Assembly: GCA_937892635.1 (NCBI GenBank)
Contig: CALBKB010000209.1
Location: 1 to 5,305 of the forward strand
Direction: 5' to 3'
Length of the DNA stretch: 5,305 bases
DNA from: an uncultured Clostridia bacterium
GTDB taxonomy: Bacteria > Bacillota > Clostridia > Oscillospirales > UMGS1783
The notes beneath the pieces were generated by a model. That model searched no databases and was not told the origin of the DNA. It saw nothing but the letters and a program-made list of their open reading frames with translations. Positions 1-5,305 of the stretch are shown here, one piece after another. Every line of letters starts with the position of its first letter. The first letter of the stretch is position 1. A program made the position numbers and the translations under genes.

Positions 1-630
1 ATTTACGAGGGTTACACCCTCTCCCATAATTTCTCCTACCATGTGACGCAGCAGTGGGTAGTGCGTACAGCCTAAAATAATCGTATCCACCTGCTTAGCC
101 AGTAAAGGGGCTAAATACTCTTGGGCCACAAGCCGAAGAACCGGATTGTTTTTATCCGTGTATCCATTTTCAACAAGAGGTACAAAGAGTGGGCAGGCAT
201 TGGCAATGACTTCCACGTCGGCTTTGGCGCGCAGTTTTTTAATGTATGACCCGCTGGCAATGGTTGCCGGAGTACCTAAAACGCCGATACGGTTATTTTG
301 GGTGGCAGACAATGCGGCATCAACAGCACTATCAACAACGCCTACGATCGGGCAGGGCGAGGTCGTATCAATCTGATCGAGCGCCACTGAGGAGGCGGTA
401 CCGCAGGCGATAACGATATATTTTACATTGAATTTGCTCAAAAACGCAATATCCTGCAGGGTGTATTTAACAATTGTTTCATTACTCCGCGTGCCGTAAG
501 GAACGCGACCGGTATCTCCCAAATAGATAATATCTTCATGGGGCATAACGCGCATCAGTTCGCGCATGCAGGTTAAACCGCCAAGACCTGAGTCAAACAC
601 ACCGATGGGTTGTTTGGTGATCGGCGCCAT
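1..630 (-). CDS. murI: Glutamate racemase MurI, C-terminus cut off by window edge
   Basis: Interconverts L- and D-glutamate in the cytoplasm without a cofactor, supplying D-Glu for the peptidoglycan stem peptide. The window holds the first 210 residues of a family usually about 260-270 long; the end lies beyond base 1. Visible motifs are VFDSGLGGLT (11-20, with Asp13 and Ser14 of the substrate site), GDTGRVPYGTRS (38-49), IACGTAS (74-80, first catalytic cysteine Cys76) and LGCTHYP (186-192, second catalytic cysteine Cys188), so both acid/base cysteines are present. The first cysteine motif reads Cys-Gly-Thr where most racemases have Cys-Asn-Thr. The ATG at 630 is chosen because VFDSG follows about 10 residues later, as usual, and GGAGG at 637-641 lies six bases upstream. 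It follows ddl with a one-base gap, so the two are almost certainly cotranscribed and probably translationally coupled. Identification is very secure. Confidence 0.96.
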   Translation of the reverse strand, partial: MAPITKQPIGVFDSGLGGLTCMRELMRVMPHEDIIYLGDTGRVPYGTRSNETIVKYTLQDIAFLSKFNVKYIVIACGTASSVALDQIDTTSPCPIVGVVDSAVDAALSATQNNRIGVLGTPATIASGSYIKKLRAKADVEVIANACPLFVPLVENGYTDKNNPVLRLVAQEYLAPLLAKQVDTIILGCTHYPLLRHMVGEIMGEGVTLVN

Positions 631-631
631 A

Positions 632-1723
632 TTAAACCTCCGCTCCGTCAAGCATTTTCTCAAGCAGCTGAGCATATGTCAGATTTTGCGAATACATCAT
701 AAGTTTGGGGTACATGCTGATGCTGGTAAAGCCGGGCAGGGTGTTGATTTCGTTAAGTACATAGCCGCCGTCTTCCAGCGCAAAGAAATCAACGCGTGAC
801 TGTCCTTTGCATTCCAAGGTTTCAAAAGCCTCAATAGCCGTGCGTCGAATTGCTTTTGCTGTATCTTCGGGCAGGTCGGCCGGAATGTGGCAAACCGAGG
901 TATCATTGACGTACTTGGTGTCATAATCATAAAACTCTGCTCCGGGATCAATTTCTCCGCAGACAGAGGCATAGGTTCCCGACTTATCCCCCCAAACAGC
1001 CACCTCAATCTCGCGACCGTTGATGAATTCTTCCACCAAGATTTTTTTATCAAAGCGGAAGGCAACCTGAATGGCGCTGATCAATTCGGTTTTGTTGCGG
1101 ACTTTGGAAACACCGCAGGAAGATCCGGTAGACGAGGGTTTAACGAAAACAGGGTAGGCAAACTTGCTCTCCACTTGTGATACGATGCGTTCAGGGTCGG
1201 TATTGGCACAGAAGATCAGATAATCGGCCTGACGAATACCTGCGCTGGCCAACACGATTTTCGTTGTGGCTTTGTCCATGCCGTTGGCACTGGCGCGCAT
1301 GCCGGGGCCGACAAAAGGAATGTTGGCCAATTCCAGCAAGCCTTGCAGGCGCCCGTCTTCACCGTTTTCACCATGAAGCATGGGCATAACAACATCAATT
1401 TCAATGCGTTTTACCATGTCGTTTTCAAAAACAAGAATGCCGCCGTTGATGCGATCGCAGGAAAGGGTGGCAGGAATATGGGGGCAAGCCTCCCAAGTGC
1501 CGTTGGGGATTTTAAGCTTGCGCTGATATTTATTGTTGCAAGTGCCGTTTGCGATTTCTTGGGCGGTTGCACGGGTGTAAAGCCATCGACCATCCTTGGT
1601 GATGCCAATGGTATGTATCTGATTTTTTTGTCTGTCAATGTTTTCGAGAACTGCCGCAGCAGAACGGCAGGATACTTCATGCTCGGGGGAGACGCCTCCG
1701 AAGATTACAAGAACCTTTCTCAT
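632..1723 (-). CDS. ddl: D-alanine--D-alanine ligase
   Basis: ATP-grasp enzyme that joins two D-alanines in the cytoplasm; the dipeptide is then added to UDP-MurNAc-tripeptide by MurF. Length is 363 aa, normal for the longer Ddl form. The N-terminal domain opens with VIFGGVSPEHEVS (6-18), with Glu14 matching the E. coli DdlB substrate glutamate (Glu15). HGENGEDGRLQG (117-128) follows. The ATP-grasp domain has VKPSSTGSSCGVSK (194-207, phosphate loop, with Ser201 matching DdlB Ser150). The omega loop EFYDYDTKY (263-271) ends in Tyr271, matching DdlB Tyr216; this points to D-Ala-D-Ala rather than the D-lactate specificity of VanA-type ligases. Metal ligands are Asp312, Glu325 and Asn327 in NEINTLPGFTS. 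The ATG at 1723 has GGAGG at 1731-1735, seven bases upstream. It is first in the operon with murI. No defect is visible. Confidence 0.97.
   Translation of the reverse strand: MRKVLVIFGGVSPEHEVSCRSAAAVLENIDRQKNQIHTIGITKDGRWLYTRATAQEIANGTCNNKYQRKLKIPNGTWEACPHIPATLSCDRINGGILVFENDMVKRIEIDVVMPMLHGENGEDGRLQGLLELANIPFVGPGMRASANGMDKATTKIVLASAGIRQADYLIFCANTDPERIVSQVESKFAYPVFVKPSSTGSSCGVSKVRNKTELISAIQVAFRFDKKILVEEFINGREIEVAVWGDKSGTYASVCGEIDPGAEFYDYDTKYVNDTSVCHIPADLPEDTAKAIRRTAIEAFETLECKGQSRVDFFALEDGGYVLNEINTLPGFTSISMYPKLMMYSQNLTYAQLLEKMLDGAEV
637..641 (-). promoter_or_regulatory. Ribosome binding site of murI inside the ddl 3' end
   Basis: GGAGG read on the minus strand, six bases before the murI ATG and within the last codons of ddl. 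Ribosomes finishing ddl would uncover or reuse this site, which favours coupled synthesis of the two cell-wall enzymes. It also fixes the murI start. Confidence 0.8.
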
Positions 1724-1761
1724 GATATAGCCTCCAAAATATTACTTATCTACATTATAAT

Positions 1762-1790
1762 AGTATAGCCCAAACGCGCGTATAATGCAA
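1762..1790 (-). promoter_or_regulatory. Candidate sigma-A promoter of ddl-murI
   Basis: On the minus strand, TTGCAT (1785-1790) is separated by 17 bases from TATACT (1762-1767, five of six consensus bases). It would give a leader of about 30 bases before the ddl ATG at 1723. The -35 box matches only three of six bases, and a perfect TATAAT without a good -35 partner lies slightly downstream at 1754-1759 on the same strand, so the exact -10 box is uncertain. No hairpin or riboswitch is evident in the short leader. Confidence 0.5.
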
Positions 1791-1823
1791 CTATAAAAGA
1801 AGCGAAACTCACGAATAAAAGAC

Positions 1824-1837
1824 GAAAAAAACGGTAA
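1824..1837 (+). repeat. 14-base direct repeat, copy 1
   Basis: The 14 bases gaaaaaaacggtaa occur here and again, identically, at 2097-2110. In copy 2 they form the last codons and the stop of the small gene (Arg-Lys-Lys-Arg-stop). In copy 1 the same frame also reads Arg-Arg-Lys-Lys-Arg-stop, at the end of an open run from 1769. It is A-rich, so chance is possible; a remnant of a duplicated gene tail is the alternative. Confidence 0.5.
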
Positions 1838-1872
1838 AAATGCTCATAAATACACCGAAAGGGAGCGATGAT

Positions 1873-2110
1873 ATGGTCAAGGGGTTAAACCGGCAGGTGA
1901 TCGTGGTACATTCCCCCGATCAAAAGCTGTTTGATCAAGCTATTTTTATATTAAAAGATGATGCGGTGGGCAAAGAGGGCGTCACCGACGGCATCGCGCA
2001 AAGAGATTGATCATGATGCACTCATGAAGGAAGCCGGACGCATCATTGGCGAACAGATTACACCCACGCGAAAAAAGGGACTGCTTTGGAGTCGCAGAAA
2101 AAAACGGTAA
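1873..2110 (+). pseudogene. Small conserved clostridial-type protein gene, split by a +1 frame change
   Basis: A start ATG at 1873 has GGGAG seven bases upstream (1861-1865). The first frame reads MVKGLNRQVIVVHSPD, then KLFDQAIFILKDDAV, and stops at a TGA at 2008-2010 after 45 residues. The second half lies one base forward: KEIDHDALMKEAGRIIGEQI from base 2000, then a basic tail ending SRRKKR and a TAA at 2108-2110. That frame on its own opens only at ATGs at 1958 and 1961, with no good ribosome binding site and a meaningless start. Skipping one base, for instance C1999, yields one continuous protein of about 78 residues: a short beta-strand-like start, an amphipathic middle and a lysine/arginine-rich end. 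From memory it resembles small proteins common in Clostridia that are sometimes annotated, without good reason, as translation initiation factor 2; I know no function. It is transcribed away from ddl and ends in a terminator. It could be a true pseudogene, a sequencing error or a programmed +1 frameshift. Confidence 0.65.
2097..2110 (+). repeat. 14-base direct repeat, copy 2
   Basis: Identical to 1824-1837. Here it encodes the terminal Lys-Lys-Arg-stop of the frameshifted small gene and overlaps the first two bases of the terminator stem. Confidence 0.5.
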
Positions 2111-2135
2111 GACAGGGGAAACCCTGTCTTCTTTG
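2109..2135 (+). terminator. Intrinsic terminator after the small gene
   Basis: A nine-base perfect stem (2109-2117 with 2122-2130, AAGACAGGG and CCCTGTCTT) closes on a GAAA tetraloop, followed by a T-rich stretch, ttctttgttg. The stem starts within the stop codon of the small gene, so transcription ends right after it, insulating dusB. On the minus strand the same hairpin is followed by a run of seven T, so it could work in both directions. Confidence 0.85.
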
Positions 2136-2140
2136 TTGAT

Positions 2141-2169
2141 TTGTTGGTGCTTTTATGATAAAATATAGT
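2141..2169 (+). promoter_or_regulatory. Candidate sigma-A promoter of the dusB operon
   Basis: TTGTTG (2141-2146), a 17-base spacer and TATAGT (2164-2169, five of six consensus bases). Transcription would start near 2176, giving a leader of under 20 bases that contains only the AGGAGA ribosome binding site (2182-2187). It lies directly behind the terminator of the preceding gene, as expected for an independent operon. Confidence 0.6.
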
Positions 2170-2193
2170 TATTAAAAAATCAGGAGAAATAGG

Positions 2194-3159
2194 ATGGATT
2201 TTGTGTTGCCGCCGCTGCATATGGCGCCAATGGCAGGAATTACCGATCGTGTAACGCGTGAAATCGTACGTTCATGCGGTGCAGATATTGTGTATACCGA
2301 AATGGTAAGTTCGCGCGGTATTTTTTATAAGGACAAAAAGACGCATACGCTTATGGAGTTTGATGACGCGGAGCGACCCATTCATATCCAAATCTTTGGC
2401 AACGATCCCGATACGATGGCCTATGCTGCTGAAAAATGTGCGGAATATCAGCCGGATTGGATTAATATCAATATGGGTTGTCCTATGACGAAGATCGCCG
2501 GTAACGGTGATGGCGGTGCCCTTATGAAGGATCCGGATCTGGCGGCACGCGTTTGTCAGGCCGTTGTCAAGGCGACACCCATCCCCGTTAGTGTCAAGTT
2601 TCGGGCCGGTTGGGATCAAGACCATATCAACGCCCCTGAATTTGCTCGTAGAATGGAGCAAAGCGGAGCTCGTGAGTTGACCATTCATGCCCGCACAGTA
2701 AAGCAGCAATATGCCGGAACGGCTAATTTGGAAATTGCTAAAAGGGTTGTTGATGCGGTACATACCCCTGTTATCATAAGCGGGGATATTCGAGATTGGG
2801 GAAGTGCAAGAAATGCGGCCCAGACGGGCGCGGCCGGGTTGATGCTCGGACGCGCGACCTTGGGCGACCCATGGATATTTCGCCGCATTAAGGATCAGGC
2901 CGCCGGTCGAGAGCCGGAGACGATTGATACCGATCGTCGGTTGATGGCGGCGCTGTTGCATGCCAAACGGTTGTGTCAGCTCAAAGGTGAGCATACCGGC
3001 ATGTGTGAAAGCCGAAAGTTTTCGGCTTGGTATATAAAAGGGTTTTCAGCGGCTGCCATGTTGCGTGATGCCGTTTGCCGTGTTACAACCTATCAACAGT
3101 TGGAAGACTTGTTGATGCAATATATTACGCACACCGTGGAAGAGAGGGACGTTTTTTGA
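2194..3159 (+). CDS. dusB: tRNA-dihydrouridine synthase, DusB type
   Basis: FMN enzyme that uses NADPH to reduce particular uridines in the tRNA D-loop region to dihydrouridine. Length is 321 aa, typical of bacterial Dus proteins. The TIM-barrel part shows HMAPMAGITDR (9-19, flavin site), NINMGCPMTKIAGNGDGGAL (91-110, with Cys96 the catalytic proton donor), VKFRAGW (134-140, with flavin-contacting Lys135), IHARTVKQQYAGTA (164-177, with His165 and Arg167), SGDI (196-199) and LMLGRATLGDPWIF (216-229, FMN phosphate site). The helical C-terminal domain has RKFSAWYIKGFSAA (274-287). Order and motifs fit DusB rather than DusA or DusC, though subfamily assignment by eye is less sure than the family. 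The ATG at 2194 has AGGAGA six bases upstream. The gene ends in a T6 run merging into its TGA, which overlaps the next start. It is first in the operon with the sigma/anti-sigma fusion gene; no functional link between the two is obvious. Confidence 0.95.
   Translation: MDFVLPPLHMAPMAGITDRVTREIVRSCGADIVYTEMVSSRGIFYKDKKTHTLMEFDDAERPIHIQIFGNDPDTMAYAAEKCAEYQPDWININMGCPMTKIAGNGDGGALMKDPDLAARVCQAVVKATPIPVSVKFRAGWDQDHINAPEFARRMEQSGARELTIHARTVKQQYAGTANLEIAKRVVDAVHTPVIISGDIRDWGSARNAAQTGAAGLMLGRATLGDPWIFRRIKDQAAGREPETIDTDRRLMAALLHAKRLCQLKGEHTGMCESRKFSAWYIKGFSAAAMLRDAVCRVTTYQQLEDLLMQYITHTVEERDVF
3144..3148 (+). promoter_or_regulatory. Ribosome binding site that decides the TTG start of the sigma/anti-sigma gene
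   Basis: GAGGG inside the last codons of dusB, seven bases before TTG at 3156. The only upstream in-frame ATG (3075) would add 27 residues that read poorly as protein. The first downstream ATG (3198) would remove the first helix of sigma region 2. The start used is therefore very probably the TTG. Confidence 0.75.
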
Positions 3160-4346
3160 CCGATCTTGATATTATAAAACGCATTCGTGCCGGCCATATG
3201 GGAGCCTATGCTGAACTGGTCGAACGCTATCAGGGTAACATATACACACTCTTGTGCCGCATCGTTACCGATCCTGAGAAGAAAATTAAAACCGTTGAAG
3301 AAATTTTTGTGCAGGCCTACCTCTGTGTGGGTAATGTGTCGCAGGAGACAGACTATGCGGAGTTCCTATTTCGCGTTACCGTAAATGTTTTAAAATCGTT
3401 GCGGATTACGGAAGAGAACAAGTCGTTGTTGTCGATGTGTGATCGTTTGTTGCATTTGGAATATCCTCAGCGTCAGATCTTATTGTTGCGCGGCATTTAT
3501 ATGCGCACGTATGAGCAGATGGCAATAGCGTGCGGCATTTCTATCGAAGATGTTGCCGAGCATTTGGCGGCGGCACGCGAAGCGGTACTGGGGCATGGTT
3601 GTTGTGGTAGCTACCGTCATAAAATGCAAGCGTATATCGACAACGAGTTGATGCGCATGGAGCGCATGGAAGTGGAAGCGCACATGGAAGAGTGTGACGA
3701 GTGTGTTGGATTTTATGATGCGGCTATGCCGATGTTTTTCGAACCGCTCTTTGAGGAAATGCCTGTGTCCGTGGCTGATTCGGTGACGGCGCGTATTCAA
3801 GAAGACTTATGTGAGGAAAACGAGGACATTTCAAGAGAAAGTAAGCGTGAAATGCTCAATAAGAAGCTGGAAAAGAACAAAAATCTTTATGTCTGGATTC
3901 TTGTTGGCAGCGTGCTTTTGTTTAGCGCATTTTCCTGGCTCTTTTCGCAGACGTTTCACACCCGTCCGCCCCTTGATACAGGCTCCGACTTGTCAAGTGA
4001 TATATCTTCGCCGACGTATGAGGGCGATACGTTTTCCTTGCATGTAGCGCAAGCGCTGCAGTCGGCCAATGCCATGACGGTGCAATTTGGCGTCAGTCGC
4101 ATCGGCGTCAATCAAAAAGCGATGATTATGATGTTCGCCGACTATATCGCGCAACAGCCTTCGGAGGAGTATCATGGGACTTCGGTCAGTCATGAGATTG
4201 GATCGATTTATACGCAACCGTCCTTGCCCTACACGATTACCATTACCTCGTCCCACCATTTGTTGGTGGATGATGGGCAAACGATTTGGGAAATTCAGAC
4301 CAAACGCGATGAATTATTGAATATGATCCATAAGCTTGGCATTTGA
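3156..4346 (+). CDS. Membrane-anchored fusion of ECF-like sigma factor and zinc-binding anti-sigma domain
   Basis: 396 residues from the TTG start. Residues 4-82 resemble sigma region 2 (DLDIIKRIRAGHMGAYAEL, then EEIFVQAY at 48-55 and the FLFRVTVNV helix at 70-78). Residues 96-145 resemble region 4, with the helix-turn-helix LLLRGIYMRTYEQMAIACGI at 109-128 and a recognition helix followed by REAVL. A ZAS-type module follows: Cys150, YIDNELMRMER at 160-170, then His176-x3-Cys180-x2-Cys183. The spacing of 26 from Cys150 to His176 equals that in RsrA (Cys11 to His37). A charged linker (215-243) leads to one hydrophobic helix at about 244-264 and an outside domain (265-396) that I do not recognise. 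ECF sigmas and ZAS anti-sigmas are normally separate neighbouring genes. Inferred role: an envelope signal sensed outside would change an intramolecular sigma/anti-sigma contact. The start overlaps the dusB stop by four bases. Part of region 2 is atypical (Lys42, Lys43 and Lys45 where acidic residues are usual), so sigma activity is not certain. Domain calls are by eye. Confidence 0.8.
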   Translation: MTDLDIIKRIRAGHMGAYAELVERYQGNIYTLLCRIVTDPEKKIKTVEEIFVQAYLCVGNVSQETDYAEFLFRVTVNVLKSLRITEENKSLLSMCDRLLHLEYPQRQILLLRGIYMRTYEQMAIACGISIEDVAEHLAAAREAVLGHGCCGSYRHKMQAYIDNELMRMERMEVEAHMEECDECVGFYDAAMPMFFEPLFEEMPVSVADSVTARIQEDLCEENEDISRESKREMLNKKLEKNKNLYVWILVGSVLLFSAFSWLFSQTFHTRPPLDTGSDLSSDISSPTYEGDTFSLHVAQALQSANAMTVQFGVSRIGVNQKAMIMMFADYIAQQPSEEYHGTSVSHEIGSIYTQPSLPYTITITSSHHLLVDDGQTIWEIQTKRDELLNMIHKLGI

Positions 4347-4350
4347 AAAC

Positions 4351-4385
4351 TACGCCCTCGGGAAACCGAGGGCGTATATAATTCT
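4351..4385 (+). terminator. Intrinsic terminator after the dusB operon
   Basis: An 11-base perfect GC-rich stem (4351-4361 with 4366-4376) closes on a GAAA tetraloop five bases after the stop codon. The trailing sequence tataattctc is only moderately T-rich, so termination may be incomplete. On the minus strand the hairpin is followed by TTTT, allowing activity from the other side. The recJ promoter begins only 13 bases beyond the stem. Confidence 0.8.
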
Positions 4386-4388
4386 CTA

Positions 4389-4417
4389 TTGAAAGCCGTA
4401 TGATCTTATGATATAAT
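4389..4417 (+). promoter_or_regulatory. Near-consensus sigma-A promoter of recJ
   Basis: TTGAAA (4389-4394, five of six bases), exactly 17 bases, then a perfect TATAAT (4412-4417). This is the best promoter match in the window. Transcription would start near 4424, giving a leader of about 50 AT-rich bases with no clear hairpin. Confidence 0.8.
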
Positions 4418-4473
4418 CTATTAATATTATAATTGGGTATACTATATGGTAAATCCGGAAAGGGGGATTGTGT

Positions 4474-5305
4474 ATGGATGCGATGGGTTTGGCGCAAGTT
4501 TGCCAAATTGATCCGATTGTAGCCGATATTTTGTTGCAACGCGGTATAACCACAGTGCAACAGGCGCAGAATTTTCTATTCGGCAAGCAAATGATCTATC
4601 ATGATCCTATGACCATGCAGGATATGCCCCGAGCAGTTGCTCGTATTTGGCAGGCCATTAAGCGGCAGGAAAATATTTTAATCGTTGGGGATTCGGATGC
4701 TGACGGTATTACGGCTACTGCCGTTCTTTTGATGTACTTGCGCTCGGTTGGGGCTAAAGTTACCTATTACATTCCGACAAGTGAAGAGATAATGTCTTTT
4801 TGGCAGGGTAAAAAACGAGATGTTATTGAGGGTATCTCGCTGATTCTCACGGTCGATACCGGTATATCCTCTTCATTAGAGAATACTGCATTTGCCGGAA
4901 TTGATGTGATTATCACCGATCATCACGAGTGCAAAAGGCGGCTGCCTATGGTCTATGCAGTGATTGACCCTAAGCGACGCGATGATGCCTATCCGTTTGC
5001 TCAGTTATCGGGAGCGGGTGTGGCATTAAAGTTAATTTGTGCACTGGCTGCCCAATCCGGCAACCCGCAAGACGAGTTTTTGCGCTATTGTGATTTGGTG
5101 GCTATTGGTACCGTGGCGGATGCAATGCCGCTTCATGATGAGAACCGCTGTATCGTGAAGCAGGGCTTGGCTCGCATTCAAAAGAGACAGCGCGTGGGGC
5201 TGGATATGCTGCTTAAAAGTGCCGCTTATAACTTTCATCGGCCCATTACGGCATCCAGTGCCGGGTTTGTAATTGCTCCCCGGCTCAACGCAGCCGGTCG
5301 AATCG
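4474..5305 (+). CDS. recJ: Single-stranded-DNA exonuclease RecJ, N-terminal 277 residues
   Basis: RecJ degrades single-stranded DNA 5' to 3' in recombination, mismatch and base-excision repair, using divalent metal bound by DHH-family motifs. The gene runs off the right edge; the family is usually 550-800 aa. Seen: an N-terminal lead (IDPIVADILLQRGITTVQQA, 12-31, and HDPMTMQDM, 43-51) as in RecJ; motif I GDSDADGIT (72-80, where the family usually has GDYDVDGIT); motif II VDTGIS (127-132, Asp128); motif III ITDHHE (147-152, the DHH signature); motif IV SGAGVALKL (179-187); and APRLNAAGRI (268-277), matching the usual PRINAAGR. The short region between motifs I and II has normal length, but the expected Asn-Arg...Glu-Gly-Tyr-Gly after YYIP (98-101) is replaced by TSEEIMSF. 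The ATG at 4474 has AAAGGGGG seven bases upstream (4459-4466) and its own promoter. Family is secure; full activity is not. Confidence 0.93.
   Translation, partial: MDAMGLAQVCQIDPIVADILLQRGITTVQQAQNFLFGKQMIYHDPMTMQDMPRAVARIWQAIKRQENILIVGDSDADGITATAVLLMYLRSVGAKVTYYIPTSEEIMSFWQGKKRDVIEGISLILTVDTGISSSLENTAFAGIDVIITDHHECKRRLPMVYAVIDPKRRDDAYPFAQLSGAGVALKLICALAAQSGNPQDEFLRYCDLVAIGTVADAMPLHDENRCIVKQGLARIQKRQRVGLDMLLKSAAYNFHRPITASSAGFVIAPRLNAAGRI

Noticed and set aside
1343..1768. A 141-residue open frame opposite the 5' part of ddl
   Set aside because: It is the complement of a secure ddl gene, and its composition is that of a shadow frame.
1781..1786. Forward TATAAT as a promoter for the small gene
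   Set aside because: No acceptable -35 box lies 16-18 bases upstream; these bases overlap the proposed ddl -35 region on the other strand.
2003..2011. prfB-like programmed +1 frameshift site
   Set aside because: The bases GAT TGA T lack the slippery CTT codon and a strong upstream Shine-Dalgarno-like element, and tRNA-Asp would re-pair badly on ATT; kept only as an unlikely alternative.
2272..2994. A 240-residue open frame antisense to dusB
   Set aside because: It lies wholly opposite a secure dusB gene, has no ribosome binding site I can see, and its translation shows no recognisable motif; long antisense frames follow from codon use.
3075..3158. ATG at 3075 as the start of the sigma/anti-sigma gene
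   Set aside because: The extra 27 residues lie inside dusB and do not resemble sigma sequence, while TTG at 3156 has a well-placed GAGGG and begins exactly at region 2.
4243..4560. Minus-strand open frame across the terminator and recJ promoter
   Set aside because: It crosses a strong hairpin and a near-consensus promoter on the opposite strand and shows no protein-like pattern.

Overview
This window most likely comes from a low- to mid-GC Firmicute of the class Clostridia, possibly an Oscillospiraceae-like lineage. The evidence is strong AGGAGG-type ribosome binding sites, sigma-A-like promoters, terminators placed directly behind genes, a glutamate racemase with a Cys-Gly-Thr (not Cys-Asn-Thr) motif, and a small MVKG...VIVV...SPD protein of a kind I associate with Clostridia. 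The placement rests on sequence style and remembered family patterns, not on a search.

Left part (1-1800, minus strand): a compact peptidoglycan-precursor operon, ddl followed by murI. Ddl makes the D-Ala-D-Ala dipeptide and MurI makes D-glutamate, both for the peptidoglycan stem peptide. One base separates the ddl stop codon from the murI start codon, and the murI ribosome binding site lies inside ddl. MurI runs off the left edge. A candidate promoter for the operon lies at 1762-1790.

Middle (1800-2135, plus strand): a small divergent gene that reads as a conserved clostridial-type small protein but is split by a +1 frame change near position 1999. It is followed immediately by a hairpin terminator.

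Right part (2135-4376, plus strand): a second operon with its own promoter, dusB (tRNA dihydrouridine synthase) followed by a gene that starts at TTG and overlaps the dusB stop codon by 4 nt. That second gene is the most interesting item in the window. It appears to be one polypeptide carrying ECF-sigma-like regions 2 and 4, a zinc-binding anti-sigma (ZAS) motif, one transmembrane helix and an extracytoplasmic domain of about 130 residues that I do not recognise. In effect a sigma factor is covalently joined to its membrane anti-sigma. A strong GAAA-loop hairpin closes the operon.

Far right (4389-5305, plus strand): a near-consensus promoter and the first 277 codons of recJ (single-strand 5'-3' exonuclease). 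It retains the DHH catalytic motifs but lacks the usual arginine/Gly-Tyr-Gly motif between motifs I and II. Gene density is high, and no stretch longer than 300 bases lacks a gene. I saw no tRNA, rRNA, CRISPR array or insertion sequence.
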